Positions 1 through 8,178 of a stretch of 64,000 nt of DNA are shown in pieces (the first letter of the stretch is position 1; every line of letters starts with the position of its first letter). The notes under the pieces are model-generated. The model made no database searches and was not told the origin of the DNA. It saw only the letters and a list, made by a program, of their open reading frames with translations. A program made the translations under genes and the position numbers. Origin of the DNA: Aerococcaceae bacterium (GTDB lineage: Bacteria; Bacillota; Bacilli; Lactobacillales; Aerococcaceae); contig JAUNEB010000002.1 of assembly GCA_030525795.1 (NCBI GenBank), positions 1 through 64,000 of the forward strand. The letters run 5' to 3'.

Positions 1-18
1 CCTTGAGACAACTACCTT

Positions 19-47
19 ATACTACCATGCCTCTTTTCCTTTGTCAA
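19..47 (-). promoter_or_regulatory. Promoter directed out of the left edge
   Basis: On the minus strand a perfect -35 TTGACA (42-47) is followed by a 17-nt spacer and a -10 TAGTAT (19-24). It points leftwards out of the window, so the gene it drives is not visible. The racemase gene ends at 67, so this promoter starts a new unit. Confidence 0.5.
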
Positions 48-66
48 CTCTTTTTCGAAAGTTTTT

Positions 67-720
67 TTACTTTTTTTGGAGAGAAAGTTTTTGGAGCATG
101 GTTTGGGCGGGGTTAATAATTGGCAAATACGTGCGTTGCGCTAATTCGTGCGCGACATAAGGAAAATGCGTGCACCCTAGCAAAACAGCTTCAACTTGAT
201 TTCCTTCCAACAATTGTGCCAACTCACCAAAACAAAATTGTTCCGCAATTTTTTGAGGAGATTCTTGGCGTTCAATCATTTCGACCATCGGTAATAAGGA
301 AAGCATCAACAGCTTGATTTGCGGATTGCTAGCGAACATGACGGCCTCAATGCCTGCTAAACCTTGCGCATTGGCACCGAGTACCGCCAAATGGTGATAT
401 TCCATCGCCAATTCGCGGTAAACGTGCAAAGGTGTCACAATATTGAGCTGATAGTCTTTGGCTAAAGTATCAAAATCCACCGCACCACTCAGTGAGTTGC
501 AGTAAACGAGCACTTGCTGACAGGCAGATTTTTTTATTTGGTCCAAAACGCGTTCGATTATCGCATTTTTTTGTGCGGATGAGGAAGTTTGGAATAGCGT
601 TTGTTCGGTTGGGTTGGACGAAATCGCAAAAGATAACACTTCAACATCAAATTCTTCGAACAGCCCCACACCCATTTGTGTATCAATAGGAGTGCCCGCT
701 ATGACTGCTATCTTTTTCAT
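67..720 (-). CDS. Aspartate/glutamate racemase family protein
   Basis: This 217-residue protein resembles the MurI/Asp-Glu racemase superfamily, cofactor-independent enzymes that invert amino-acid stereochemistry with two cysteines. The two candidate cysteines are visible: Cys74 in VYCNSLSGAVD and Cys183 in LLGCTHFPYV. The N-terminus (IAVIAGTPIDTQMG) fits the first glycine-rich loop, but the usual DSGxGG motif of glutamate racemase is absent. Aspartate racemase or an amino-acid racemase of unknown substrate is therefore as likely as MurI. The ATG is preceded by AAAGGAGG. It is the last gene of a unit with murB, 19 nt downstream of it, which suggests a role in wall-precursor supply. Confidence 0.75.
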   Translation of the reverse strand: MKKIAVIAGTPIDTQMGVGLFEEFDVEVLSFAISSNPTEQTLFQTSSSAQKNAIIERVLDQIKKSACQQVLVYCNSLSGAVDFDTLAKDYQLNIVTPLHVYRELAMEYHHLAVLGANAQGLAGIEAVMFASNPQIKLLMLSLLPMVEMIERQESPQKIAEQFCFGELAQLLEGNQVEAVLLGCTHFPYVAHELAQRTYLPIINPAQTMLQKLSLQKK

Positions 721-739
721 TGATTTCCTCCTTTAATGT

Positions 740-1633
740 TTAATCTTCGCCAATAATTTTGACTTCGGGCTCTAAATGGACTCCGAATTTTTCCAAAACG
801 ACAGATTGAACGTGCGCAATGAGTTGTAAATAGTCGGTTGCGGTGCCGTTCGCCACGTTGACCATGAAACCAGCATGTTTTGTGGAAACTTCTACGCCAC
901 CAATTCGATGTCCTTGCAATCCTGAATCTTGGATGAGTTTTCCTGCAAAATGACCTTCAGGACGCTTAAACACGCTGCCACAAGACGGATATTCAAGCGG
1001 TTGCTTGCTTTCACGTTGGAACGTCAAATCGGCTACACGCTCACGAATATTGGCTAGCTCGCCTTTTTTCAAGCGGAAAGTTGTCGACAAAACGATGGCG
1101 TGATTGTCTTGAAAGACGCTGTGGCGATAACTGAACGCGCACGCTTGCACAGAGTAAGTTTCAATCGTTCCGTCTTGCGTCAAAACAGTCACAGACTCAA
1201 TGATGTCGCACACTTCGCCACCATAAGCGCCCGCGTTCATATAAACGGCTCCGCCAATACTTCCTGGAATGCCGCATGCAAATTCCAAACCTGTCAATGA
1301 ACGTTCCGTCGCTTGTCGGCTTACGTCAATCAACTTTGCGCCGCTTTGGGCAACGATTGTCGTATCGGACACTTCAATTTGGTTCATGTCTGTCAAAATC
1401 AGCACTACGCCACGAATTCCGCCATCTTTGACAATTAAGTTACTCGCATTTCCTAAAATGGTGAGCGGCAATTGCTGTTCTTTTGCATAGCGAAAAGCCA
1501 TTTCGACTTCAGATTCTGTTTTTGGGAAAATAAGCACATCGGCTTTGCCACCTGTTTTGGTGTAAGTGTAGTGCGATAAAGGTTCATTATATTTGATATT
1601 TAATTGTGGATATAACGTTTCTAATATTTCCAT
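740..1633 (-). CDS. murB: UDP-N-acetylenolpyruvoylglucosamine reductase
   Basis: MurB is the cytoplasmic NADPH-dependent flavoenzyme that reduces UDP-GlcNAc-enolpyruvate to UDP-MurNAc in peptidoglycan synthesis. The 297-residue product shows the FAD-binding stretches ([32 protein letters not shown]) and the C-terminal MurB domain with the catalytic-serine region SCGSVFKRP and KHAGFMVN. The reading frame is open 28 codons further upstream, into the preceding acetyltransferase gene. The ATG at 1633 is chosen because AAGGAA sits 9 nt before it and the protein then starts at the family's usual N-terminus (MEILETLYP). It lies 14 nt after the acetyltransferase stop, in one operon. Confidence 0.95.
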   Translation of the reverse strand: MEILETLYPQLNIKYNEPLSHYTYTKTGGKADVLIFPKTESEVEMAFRYAKEQQLPLTILGNASNLIVKDGGIRGVVLILTDMNQIEVSDTTIVAQSGAKLIDVSRQATERSLTGLEFACGIPGSIGGAVYMNAGAYGGEVCDIIESVTVLTQDGTIETYSVQACAFSYRHSVFQDNHAIVLSTTFRLKKGELANIRERVADLTFQRESKQPLEYPSCGSVFKRPEGHFAGKLIQDSGLQGHRIGGVEVSTKHAGFMVNVANGTATDYLQLIAHVQSVVLEKFGVHLEPEVKIIGED

Positions 1634-1647
1634 AACTGTACGTTCCT

Positions 1648-2112
1648 TTACTTTTTTTGGATATGTCGGTGCATGTAATATGTTGCGTTGGTCTGGGCTG
1701 TCTGCTCGAATCCGCATTTTTGGTATAGTTGGATAGCGCGCTGATTGTCTTTAACTACTTCGATGTGGAGCGTTTCTAGCGCTAAATGTTGCGCGTCTTC
1801 AATGAGTGTTTCGACTAACAGTCGTCCTAATCCCATCCCCCAATACGCTTTCAAAAAACACACGCCTAACTCTGCGGTGGTTTCATTTTTTTCAATTAAA
1901 TTGCCCATGCCAATTAGCTGGTCATTTGCGTGTACTAATAATAGAAGACTTTTGGCTGAACGCGCATAAGTTTCAATGAGTGCGCGCTCTTGCTCGAGCG
2001 TTAATTGCTCCATTTTCAAAAAAGGAGTTTCTGCATGAACTTGAGCTAACAGCGCTAATAAATCGGCTGCGTCTTCAGGTGTCGCTGGGCGAATCTCAAT
2101 GTCGAGTTGCAT
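1648..2112 (-). CDS. GNAT family N-acetyltransferase
   Basis: A 154-residue GNAT acetyltransferase, which would transfer acetyl from acetyl-CoA to an unknown acceptor. The acetyl-CoA loop is seen around [23 protein letters not shown] (Q/RxxGxG/A-like GMGLGR), and the C-terminal [20 protein letters not shown] is typical of the fold. The frame could start at a TTG (2121). The ATG at 2112 has GGAGG 10 nt upstream and is preferred. In many bacteria tsaE neighbours rimI, which acetylates ribosomal protein S18. The position right after tsaE is reminiscent, but this sequence is not a clear RimI, so no substrate is assigned. Confidence 0.8.
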   Translation of the reverse strand: MQLDIEIRPATPEDAADLLALLAQVHAETPFLKMEQLTLEQERALIETYARSAKSLLLLVHANDQLIGMGNLIEKNETTAELGVCFLKAYWGMGLGRLLVETLIEDAQHLALETLHIEVVKDNQRAIQLYQKCGFEQTAQTNATYYMHRHIQKK

Positions 2113-2117
2113 GTACG

Positions 2118-2573
2118 TCAAGCCTCCAATGATTGCAGCAACGTTTGGTACTGCGGCGTCGCTTCAACTTCAATGTGGCGTTCATTTTCCGTTTCGCCTA
2201 CCGAAAAACGTACTTTCACGTATTCCGTTGGCAAATCTTCTTGCACAAAAATTGCCCACTCAATGACAACGAGCGTATTTTCATTGAGATAATGCGGCAA
2301 ATCAATGCTGTCTGCGCCACCGTCTTCTAAACGGTAAGCGTCAATATGAATGAAAGTTCCTTTTTCGAGCGGATATTCTTTCACGATTGTATAAGTAGGG
2401 CTTTTGATGGCGCGCTGAATGCCTAATGCGCGTCCGAACCCTTGTGTGAACGTCGTTTTGCCCGTTCCTAAGTTCCCTTCCAAAAGAATTACCGTTCCTA
2501 AGGGTAGGAGTTTTGCCATTTTTTGTGCGAATTGGTGCGTATCTTGCACGGAATTGACGGTTAATTTTATCAT
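2118..2573 (-). CDS. tsaE: tRNA threonylcarbamoyladenosine biosynthesis ATPase TsaE
   Basis: TsaE (YjeE) is the P-loop ATPase that works with TsaB and TsaD to make t6A at position 37 of ANN-decoding tRNAs. The 151-residue length is normal. Walker A is GNLGTGKTTF (residues about 33-42), and KSPTYTIVKEYP and LVVIEWAIF are family signatures. AAAGAGGTG precedes the ATG. It is first in a minus-strand unit with the acetyltransferase, murB and the racemase. A promoter is visible 20-50 bp upstream, divergent from the DUF4430 gene. Confidence 0.93.
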   Translation of the reverse strand: MIKLTVNSVQDTHQFAQKMAKLLPLGTVILLEGNLGTGKTTFTQGFGRALGIQRAIKSPTYTIVKEYPLEKGTFIHIDAYRLEDGGADSIDLPHYLNENTLVVIEWAIFVQEDLPTEYVKVRFSVGETENERHIEVEATPQYQTLLQSLEA

Positions 2574-2593
2574 ACACGCTCACCTCTTTGTCT

Positions 2594-2622
2594 ATTATAT
2601 ACTAGAAATGCCCTTTCGTCAT
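2594..2622 (-). promoter_or_regulatory. Promoter of the tsaE unit
   Basis: The -10 TATAAT (2594-2599) has a 17-nt spacer to a weaker -35 ATGACG (2617-2622). It points at tsaE and is back-to-back with the promoter of the DUF4430 gene. Confidence 0.5.
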
Positions 2623-2631
2623 GGGTATAAT

Positions 2632-2660
2632 TTGACTTTTTGCCAAAAAATCGCTATCAT
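2632..2660 (+). promoter_or_regulatory. Promoter of the DUF4430/ECF unit
   Basis: TTGACT (2632-2637), a 17-nt spacer and TATCAT (2655-2660) precede the lipoprotein gene, whose ATG at 2697 has AGGAGG before it. Confidence 0.55.
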
Positions 2661-2696
2661 TGTATTATATAATCATCATTATTAGGAGGAATTATC

Positions 2697-3227
2697 ATGA
2701 AATTCTTGAAATTCAGCGTCTTAGTCTTTGCGATGTTTGGGCTCGCAGCATGTTCTCCACAACAACCTGAGCCACAACCCGCAGCAAGTTCATCATCTGT
2801 AGAAAGCTCAAGTGTTGCTTCGAGCGAAAGCGCAAGCAGCGTATCTATCACAGCATCTGAAAGCAGTGCTGAATCAGCATCGTCAACTGCTGAACCAAGC
2901 AAAACAAGTGTCCAATTCACATTTTTTGCTGAAGGAAAAGAAATCGGTTCATTCGAAGTGCAAGATGCCGTTGGCAAATCTGTTTTGGACGCGATGAAAT
3001 CTAACCCAGAAATCAAATTCGTCTTTAACGAAGAAGAAGGTGTCATCGACGACATGTTCGACTACAAAAACGACTACGCAGCAAGCGTGACTTGGGTTTA
3101 CTTGTTGAATGACCAAATGGCTGACTTCGGCGTTGTATCCCAAAAATTATCAGAAGGCGATCGTATCGCATGGCATTTTAGCTCTGTTGATGAGTTGCCT
3201 GTGACGATTATCCCAGCAGCAGAATAA
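2697..3227 (+). CDS. DUF4430 domain lipoprotein
   Basis: A 176-residue lipoprotein. The signal peptide ends in the lipobox LAAC, with Cys19 as the lipidated residue. Residues about 24-66 are a Ser/Glu/Ala-rich linker. The rest (TSVQFTFFAEGKEI to the end, with SVTWVYLLNDQ and GDRIAWHFS) fits the DUF4430 fold, related to the C-terminal domain of transcobalamin. The stop is 1 nt from the ATG of an ECF S component, so the two are translationally linked. DUF4430 proteins often sit with ECF modules in Firmicutes. Capture of a corrinoid or similar vitamin is a reasonable inference but is not shown by the sequence. Confidence 0.8.
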   Translation: MKFLKFSVLVFAMFGLAACSPQQPEPQPAASSSSVESSSVASSESASSVSITASESSAESASSTAEPSKTSVQFTFFAEGKEIGSFEVQDAVGKSVLDAMKSNPEIKFVFNEEEGVIDDMFDYKNDYAASVTWVYLLNDQMADFGVVSQKLSEGDRIAWHFSSVDELPVTIIPAAE

Positions 3228-3228
3228 T

Positions 3229-3783
3229 ATGAACTACCACGACATTTTTTGGAAAGTGAAACATCAAGCGTTCTATATAACAGTTATCGCGATGATTAGT
3301 GCGGTGGCAATCGTCGGGCGCTCCGTCTTTACCTTTCTTCCCAATGTCAAACCGATAACGGTCATCTTTCTTATGGTGACCGTTATTTTTGGGCTTGTAT
3401 CAGGTTTGCTCGTCATGTTTGTTACAATTGTCGCGACAAGTATTCAGCATGGTTTCGGGATTTGGGTGGCACACCAATTGATTGCGTATGCGATTTTGTT
3501 GGGGATTACGCGTGCGTTATGGCGACGAACTTCTTTAACTCATCCCCAAAAATTCCCGTTCATTATATGGTGTGGCATAGTTGGTTATTTATACGGTATC
3601 TTGATGACAATCGCCCACGCGGTTACCGTTCAGCTAGCTAATCCGTTTCCTTATTATCTCAACGGACTATGGTTTGACACGTATCACGCGTTCGGCAATA
3701 TCGGATTCGCCATTATTTTAGTACCCGTTCTAACGCCAATATTAACAAAAATTCGCACACAACTTTTAGCACGCTCGGCTTAA
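3229..3783 (+). CDS. ECF transporter S component, substrate unknown
   Basis: A 184-residue integral membrane protein with about six hydrophobic segments, of the type that forms the substrate-binding (S) subunit of energy-coupling-factor importers. No ATPase or T subunit is nearby, so it should use a shared EcfAAT module encoded elsewhere, which is usual for group II ECF systems. Its pairing with a DUF4430 lipoprotein, with no gap, is the main clue to function and points towards cobalamin or a related vitamin. The 3' end of the gene lies within the terminator stem. The exact vitamin cannot be read from the sequence. Confidence 0.75.
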   Translation: MNYHDIFWKVKHQAFYITVIAMISAVAIVGRSVFTFLPNVKPITVIFLMVTVIFGLVSGLLVMFVTIVATSIQHGFGIWVAHQLIAYAILLGITRALWRRTSLTHPQKFPFIIWCGIVGYLYGILMTIAHAVTVQLANPFPYYLNGLWFDTYHAFGNIGFAIILVPVLTPILTKIRTQLLARSA

Positions 3784-3801
3784 AAAGTTGTGTGCGTTTT
3801 T
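3754..3801 (+). terminator. Terminator overlapping the ECF gene end
   Basis: A 14-bp perfect stem (3754-3767 with 3783-3796, CGCACACAACTTTT and its complement) is followed by TTTTT. The left arm lies inside the coding sequence. Confidence 0.9.
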
Positions 3802-3803
3802 GA

Positions 3804-5150
3804 TTAAGATTTGTTTGCTTTACGCTGCTGGCGGTTGGCTTCGCGGCGTGTTTTGCGTGCTTCTTGTTTTTTGTGTTCTTTGATTTGGTAATTCAATTTG
3901 CGTTTGTAGCCTGGTTTGACTTTACGTTTTTTGTTGCGGTTAATCATGGCTACGACTTTGCCGTCTTCTTTGTCTTTTTTGGTGTCTTCGCGTTCAATAC
4001 GGCGATGGCGTGAGGCAACTTCGCGCACTTCACCACGCACTAATTCAACAGGGATAAATTCGACGCCTTTTTTTTCTAATTCGACAATCGCGCGGTCATC
4101 ATCTGGCGTCACGAATGTATAGGCTGTGCCGGCTAATTGGTTACGTCCTGTTCTGCCGACGCGATGCACAAAAAATTCCAATTCTTTCGGCAATTCGGTG
4201 TTAATGACCATCGAAATGCCCGGAATGTCAATGCCGCGCGCCGCCAAGTCAGACGCTACCACATATTGAAACTCCAAATCTTTGATTTGGCGCATGGTAC
4301 GCTTGCGTTCGCGCGGCGTTAAATCGCCGTGCAATGTTGCGACTTTTAAGCCTTTTTCTTTCAAATATTGACTGACTTCGTTCGCGTATTTTTTTGTGTT
4401 ACAAAAAATGAGCGCCAAGTAAGGATGTCCTAGCGTGAGTAATTGGTACACCAATTCTTCGCGGTTGCGGCCTTTTGTGTTGATTAAGTAGTTTTCGATT
4501 TTGGTTGCCAGTACTTCTTTTGGCTCGATTTTGATACGGTGCGGTGCGGTGACGTACTTATTCAAAAACACTTCCAACTGTTGCGGAATGGTCGCCGAAA
4601 AGACCATCAACTGCAAATCTTTTGCCATGCGCGACGCGATATCGTCCACTAATTGCAAAAAGCCTAAATCCATTGTCATATCTGCTTCATCGACAATCAT
4701 CGTTGTAGCCGTTTGAACCCAAAGCGCATTTTCGGACATCAAATCAAAAATACGACCTGGCGTTCCAATAACAATATGCGGTTGCTTGTCGTCTAGCTTG
4801 CCAAGTTGGCGCTGCTTGTCCGTTCCACCGATGTAGTTGGCCACACGAATTTCTTCAGGTGAAAAGCTCGCCATGTGACGCGCCGCTTCGTATAATTGCG
4901 TCGCCAATTCCCGGCTTGGTGCCGTCACGACAACTTGAACTTCGTTTCGTTCAGGATTCACTTTCTCAAAAATCGGCACTAAAAAACTATGCGACTTACC
5001 TGACCCCGTTTGCGATTGGACAATTAAGTGTTGCCCTTTTAACGCCAAAGGCAGCACCGCTTCTTGCACCGCTGTCATCGTCTCAAACTTCAAGTCTTGC
5101 AACGCAGCTTTGACGAACGGTTTTAGCGTTAATGTTTCAAAATGTTTCAT
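3804..5150 (-). CDS. cshB: DEAD-box RNA helicase, CshB-like
   Basis: A 448-residue ATP-dependent RNA helicase of the kind used in cold adaptation, ribosome assembly or mRNA decay. All core motifs are visible: Q-motif region FETMTAVQEAVLP, Walker A SQTGSGKS, PSRELA, GTPGR, DEAD (VDEADMTMDLGF), SAT (VFSATIP) and HRVGRTGR. The basic C-terminus (about 390-448, very rich in Lys and Arg) would bind RNA. The DEADMTMDLGF context and the length fit CshB better than CshA, which is longer with a glycine/arginine-rich tail. It stands alone between two terminators. Confidence 0.88.
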   Translation of the reverse strand: MKHFETLTLKPFVKAALQDLKFETMTAVQEAVLPLALKGQHLIVQSQTGSGKSHSFLVPIFEKVNPERNEVQVVVTAPSRELATQLYEAARHMASFSPEEIRVANYIGGTDKQRQLGKLDDKQPHIVIGTPGRIFDLMSENALWVQTATTMIVDEADMTMDLGFLQLVDDIASRMAKDLQLMVFSATIPQQLEVFLNKYVTAPHRIKIEPKEVLATKIENYLINTKGRNREELVYQLLTLGHPYLALIFCNTKKYANEVSQYLKEKGLKVATLHGDLTPRERKRTMRQIKDLEFQYVVASDLAARGIDIPGISMVINTELPKELEFFVHRVGRTGRNQLAGTAYTFVTPDDDRAIVELEKKGVEFIPVELVRGEVREVASRHRRIEREDTKKDKEDGKVVAMINRNKKRKVKPGYKRKLNYQIKEHKKQEARKTRREANRQQRKANKS

Positions 5151-5177
5151 AATAATCTCCTTATCTTAACTCGTAAC

Positions 5178-5214
5178 AAAAAACGAACAACTCCCTCAAC
5201 GGTCATTGTTCGTT
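5178..5214 (-). terminator. Terminator of the flavoprotein gene
   Basis: The 9-bp stem AACGAACAA/TTGTTCGTT (5182-5190 with 5206-5214) is followed on the minus strand by six T (5178-5183). Confidence 0.8.
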
Positions 5215-5257
5215 GATTAAATGCTTACTTCATTATAGACGAAACCTATTCCACAAG

Positions 5258-6577
5258 TCAACTTGTGATACGATTTCTAAAACTTTCTATAGCAGCTTTA
5301 TAAACAATTGGGTACGCTGACGTTTCTCTTGGATAGTAGAGTCTGTCTTGGAAAGCCAGTTGCTCGTCCGTCAATTGTTGCCCTACTGCCAACGCTAACA
5401 CGTCTGCGAAGTTCAAAATATTGCGTTCCGAACGGAATTGACCACCCAATAAACGTCCACTTTCGCGTTCAACGACTAATTTGAGGTAAACGGGCTCGTC
5501 GTCTGTCAACGTATACGGACTTTCGACGTGAACGGTGTGCACTTGATGTTGCGCTGCCGCTTCTTGTTCCGTCATGCCGACGCTCACGACATATTGGCTA
5601 AATACGCGCGACCCAATGACGCGTAACGACGTTGGGCGTTGCACACGTTTTTGGGAAAGGTTATAGGCTGCAACTTGCCCTGACCGAATCGCATTATTGA
5701 CGAGCGCGATAAAACGCGTTTCGTCCGTCAACCCATACGGCACTTGCACCAAATCGCCAATCGCAAACACATCTGCCACACTCGTTTCCAAATAATCATC
5801 TACCAAAATCGTCCCATCTGCATTCAACGCGACTTGCGATGTCACCAATCCCGTATTCGGCAACAAGTTCACCCCGAGAATAATGGCATCCGGATAAATC
5901 GTTGACTGCGTCGTCGTAACGCAAAGCGGATCTGTCTCAATCGCAGTCACATTTTCGCCCAAATATAATTCAACGCCTGTTAATTCAATGGCTTCTTGAA
6001 TAGATGCTACAAACTCCGGATCAAAATAACGCGCCGCCAACGTGCTATTGGCTTCAATCAAAGTAACTTGCTTATTGGCGTTGACAAGCGCCTCGCACGC
6101 TTCCATCCCGATTTGACCACCGCCAATGACCGCAATATGTTGCGCCGCTTCGATGACACGTTCAGCCGTTTGTGCGTGCGCAAATTGCTTCGTTGACACA
6201 ATTCGTTCATCACTTAGTCCATCCACTAATTTAGAAGATTGTCTTGAGCCCATCGCCAATACTAACTTGTCGTATTCCCACGTTTCGACGCCTGTTGGGA
6301 GCGCTACTTCAACGGTTTTGTTGGCGGTATCGACACTCAACACTTCCGTATTCAAGTGCAACTGCACACCCGCTGTGCGAATGTCACGCTCACTTAAAAA
6401 ATACGCCTCCGATAACGTTTTGATTTCTTCATTCAACTTCAAATTCAAACCACTCGGAATAAAACCCGCACTCGCTTGCTTATCCACCACTCGAATTTGC
6501 GCATCAGGATACAACTTCACTGCTTCAATCGCACAACTAATTCCTGCGAACGAGCCACCTACAATGATAATCTTCAT
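5258..6577 (-). CDS. NADH oxidase-like FAD oxidoreductase lacking Cys42 and His10
   Basis: A 439-residue flavoprotein of the NADH oxidase / NADH peroxidase / CoA-disulfide reductase family. The FAD dinucleotide fold is at the N-terminus (IIIVGGSFAGI), an NAD fold at about 147-175 (IAVIGGGQIGMEACEAL), and FAD contact DVFAIGD near 280. The ATG at 6577 has AAGGAGG 7 nt upstream; the GTG two codons earlier is too close to it. With this start the residue equivalent to the family's redox-active Cys42 is Ser42 (GFIPSGL in place of FLSCG), and the His10 equivalent is Phe10. Normal cysteine-sulfenic chemistry is therefore not possible. It could be an H2O2-forming oxidase or have another acceptor. It is transcribed alone. 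Confidence 0.85.
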   Translation of the reverse strand: MKIIIVGGSFAGISCAIEAVKLYPDAQIRVVDKQASAGFIPSGLNLKLNEEIKTLSEAYFLSERDIRTAGVQLHLNTEVLSVDTANKTVEVALPTGVETWEYDKLVLAMGSRQSSKLVDGLSDERIVSTKQFAHAQTAERVIEAAQHIAVIGGGQIGMEACEALVNANKQVTLIEANSTLAARYFDPEFVASIQEAIELTGVELYLGENVTAIETDPLCVTTTQSTIYPDAIILGVNLLPNTGLVTSQVALNADGTILVDDYLETSVADVFAIGDLVQVPYGLTDETRFIALVNNAIRSGQVAAYNLSQKRVQRPTSLRVIGSRVFSQYVVSVGMTEQEAAAQHQVHTVHVESPYTLTDDEPVYLKLVVERESGRLLGGQFRSERNILNFADVLALAVGQQLTDEQLAFQDRLYYPRETSAYPIVYKAAIESFRNRITS

Positions 6578-6668
6578 CTCCACGCCTCCTTAACGAAACT
6601 TTACATTCTTATTATACAAATCCTGTCTAGGATATACAAACTATTTTTTGTAAAAAAAGTCGCTTAAA

Positions 6669-6698
6669 TTGTTGCAACTAGCGAAAAAGTGTTATAAT
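6669..6698 (+). promoter_or_regulatory. Promoter of zwf
   Basis: A consensus -10 TATAAT (6693-6698) precedes the gene. The -35 is either TTGTTG (6669-6674, 18-nt spacer) or TTGCAA (6672-6677, 15-nt spacer). Confidence 0.6.
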
Positions 6699-6725
6699 GT
6701 GTGGGATGTGTATGGGAGGGATTTT

Positions 6726-8147
6726 ATGCAAGAGAGACGTTTATTGATTACTTTGTTCGGTGCGACAGGCGATTTGGCTGCACGTAAGTTGTATCCAGCG
6801 ATTTATCGCTTATATTTGAACGGACATTTGTCTGAGCACTTTGCGTTAATTGGAACGGCGCGGCGCGAATGGAGTCATGACTATTTTCGTGAAGTGGTGC
6901 ACAACAGTATTCAGGCGTTAGCGCCGTCTGCGGAGCACGCGGAGCAGTTTGCGAGTCATTTTTATTATCAGCCGCATGACGTCACCGATGAGGAGCATTA
7001 CATTAAGTTAAAAACGTTGGCAGACGAATTAGACGCGCAATATGATTTAGCTGGCAATCGTTTGTTTTACTTGTCGACGTCACCGAGCTTTTTCCCGATT
7101 ATTGCCGAGCATCTCAAAAGCGAGCAATTATTAAGCGAGACGGGATTCAATCGTTTGATTATCGAGAAACCTTTTGGGCACGATTTGCAAACGGCAACGG
7201 AGTTGCAAGCCACGTTGACGCGCACGTTTGACGAGTCGCAAATTTATCGCATTGACCATTACTTAGGCAAAGAAATTGTGCAAGCCATTCATCATGTCCG
7301 CTTCCACAATCGTTTGTTCGCCCAAAATTGGAACGCTAACCATATTGACCATGTGCAAATTACGTTAGCCGAAACGGTTGGCGTGGAAGAACGCGGCGAA
7401 TATTACGAAACGAGCGGTGTCACGCGCGACATGATTCAAAATCATACGTTGCAATTATTGGCGCTTATCGCCATGCACCCTACTGAATTCACAGCCGAAG
7501 CGATTCAACAAGCCAAAATTGATGTCTTAAATCATATTCATTTGGACGAGACAACAGAATCGATTGTCCGTGCACAATACGCGCAAACGGACACGCAACT
7601 TGGCTATTTGCAAGAAGATAAAGTCAATCCGAATTCAACGACCGAAACTTATTTTGCGGCGAACGTACAACTAGACTTGCCTGAATGGCAAAACGTTCCT
7701 TTCTACATTCGCTCAGGCAAGCGGTTATCCGATAAGTCAACTGTTATTGATGTGCAATTCAAAGGTGTTGACGCGCAAACAACTGGCGAGCGGTTACGTT
7801 TTGAAATCGCACCAAACTTGCGTTACGAATATTGGCTCAACGCCAAAACACTCGGTTACAGTCAAGATACCGAGCGCATTGCGCTGACGCACACTTATTC
7901 CGCCGATGATTTATCCAATAGCCCTGACGATTATGAGCGCTTGATTGGCGAATGTATCGACGGCGACAAACAACACTTTGCGCATTGGGAAGAAGTCGCA
8001 GCCTCTTGGCGCTATATCGACCACGTGCAATCCCTCTGGCAAAAAGAAACCACACCGAAGTTAGCTACTTACCCTGCCGGCTCACACGGCCCACAAGAAG
8101 CTGATGAATTATTAGCCCGCAACGGACACCAATGGGAGTGTTTATAA
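6726..8147 (+). CDS. zwf: Glucose-6-phosphate 1-dehydrogenase
   Basis: Zwf oxidises glucose 6-phosphate to 6-phosphogluconolactone with NADP+, the entry to the oxidative pentose phosphate pathway. The product is 473 residues, slightly shorter than many homologues. The coenzyme loop is FGATGDLAARKLYP near the N-terminus, and the active-site signature RIDHYLGKE is clear, followed by SGVTRDMIQNH and YIRSGKRL. The frame is open 19 codons earlier, but GGAGGG lies 5 nt before the ATG at 6726 and the -10 element lies upstream of that. Single-gene unit ending in a terminator shared with the opposite strand. Confidence 0.96.
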   Translation: MQERRLLITLFGATGDLAARKLYPAIYRLYLNGHLSEHFALIGTARREWSHDYFREVVHNSIQALAPSAEHAEQFASHFYYQPHDVTDEEHYIKLKTLADELDAQYDLAGNRLFYLSTSPSFFPIIAEHLKSEQLLSETGFNRLIIEKPFGHDLQTATELQATLTRTFDESQIYRIDHYLGKEIVQAIHHVRFHNRLFAQNWNANHIDHVQITLAETVGVEERGEYYETSGVTRDMIQNHTLQLLALIAMHPTEFTAEAIQQAKIDVLNHIHLDETTESIVRAQYAQTDTQLGYLQEDKVNPNSTTETYFAANVQLDLPEWQNVPFYIRSGKRLSDKSTVIDVQFKGVDAQTTGERLRFEIAPNLRYEYWLNAKTLGYSQDTERIALTHTYSADDLSNSPDDYERLIGECIDGDKQHFAHWEEVAASWRYIDHVQSLWQKETTPKLATYPAGSHGPQEADELLARNGHQWECL

Positions 8148-8175
8148 AAAAGCAGACTTTGATAGTCTGCTTTTT
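8146..8175. terminator. Bidirectional terminator between convergent genes
   Basis: The stem GCAGACT/AGTCTGC (8152-8158 with 8163-8169) is flanked by A6 and T6. It serves zwf and the convergent helical-protein gene. Confidence 0.9.
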
Positions 8176-8178
8176 TAG

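Noticed and set aside
2657..3055. A 132-codon minus-strand frame
   Set aside because: It is antisense to the DUF4430 lipoprotein, whose lipobox, promoter and AGGAGG are clear. Its Ser-rich look mirrors the linker.
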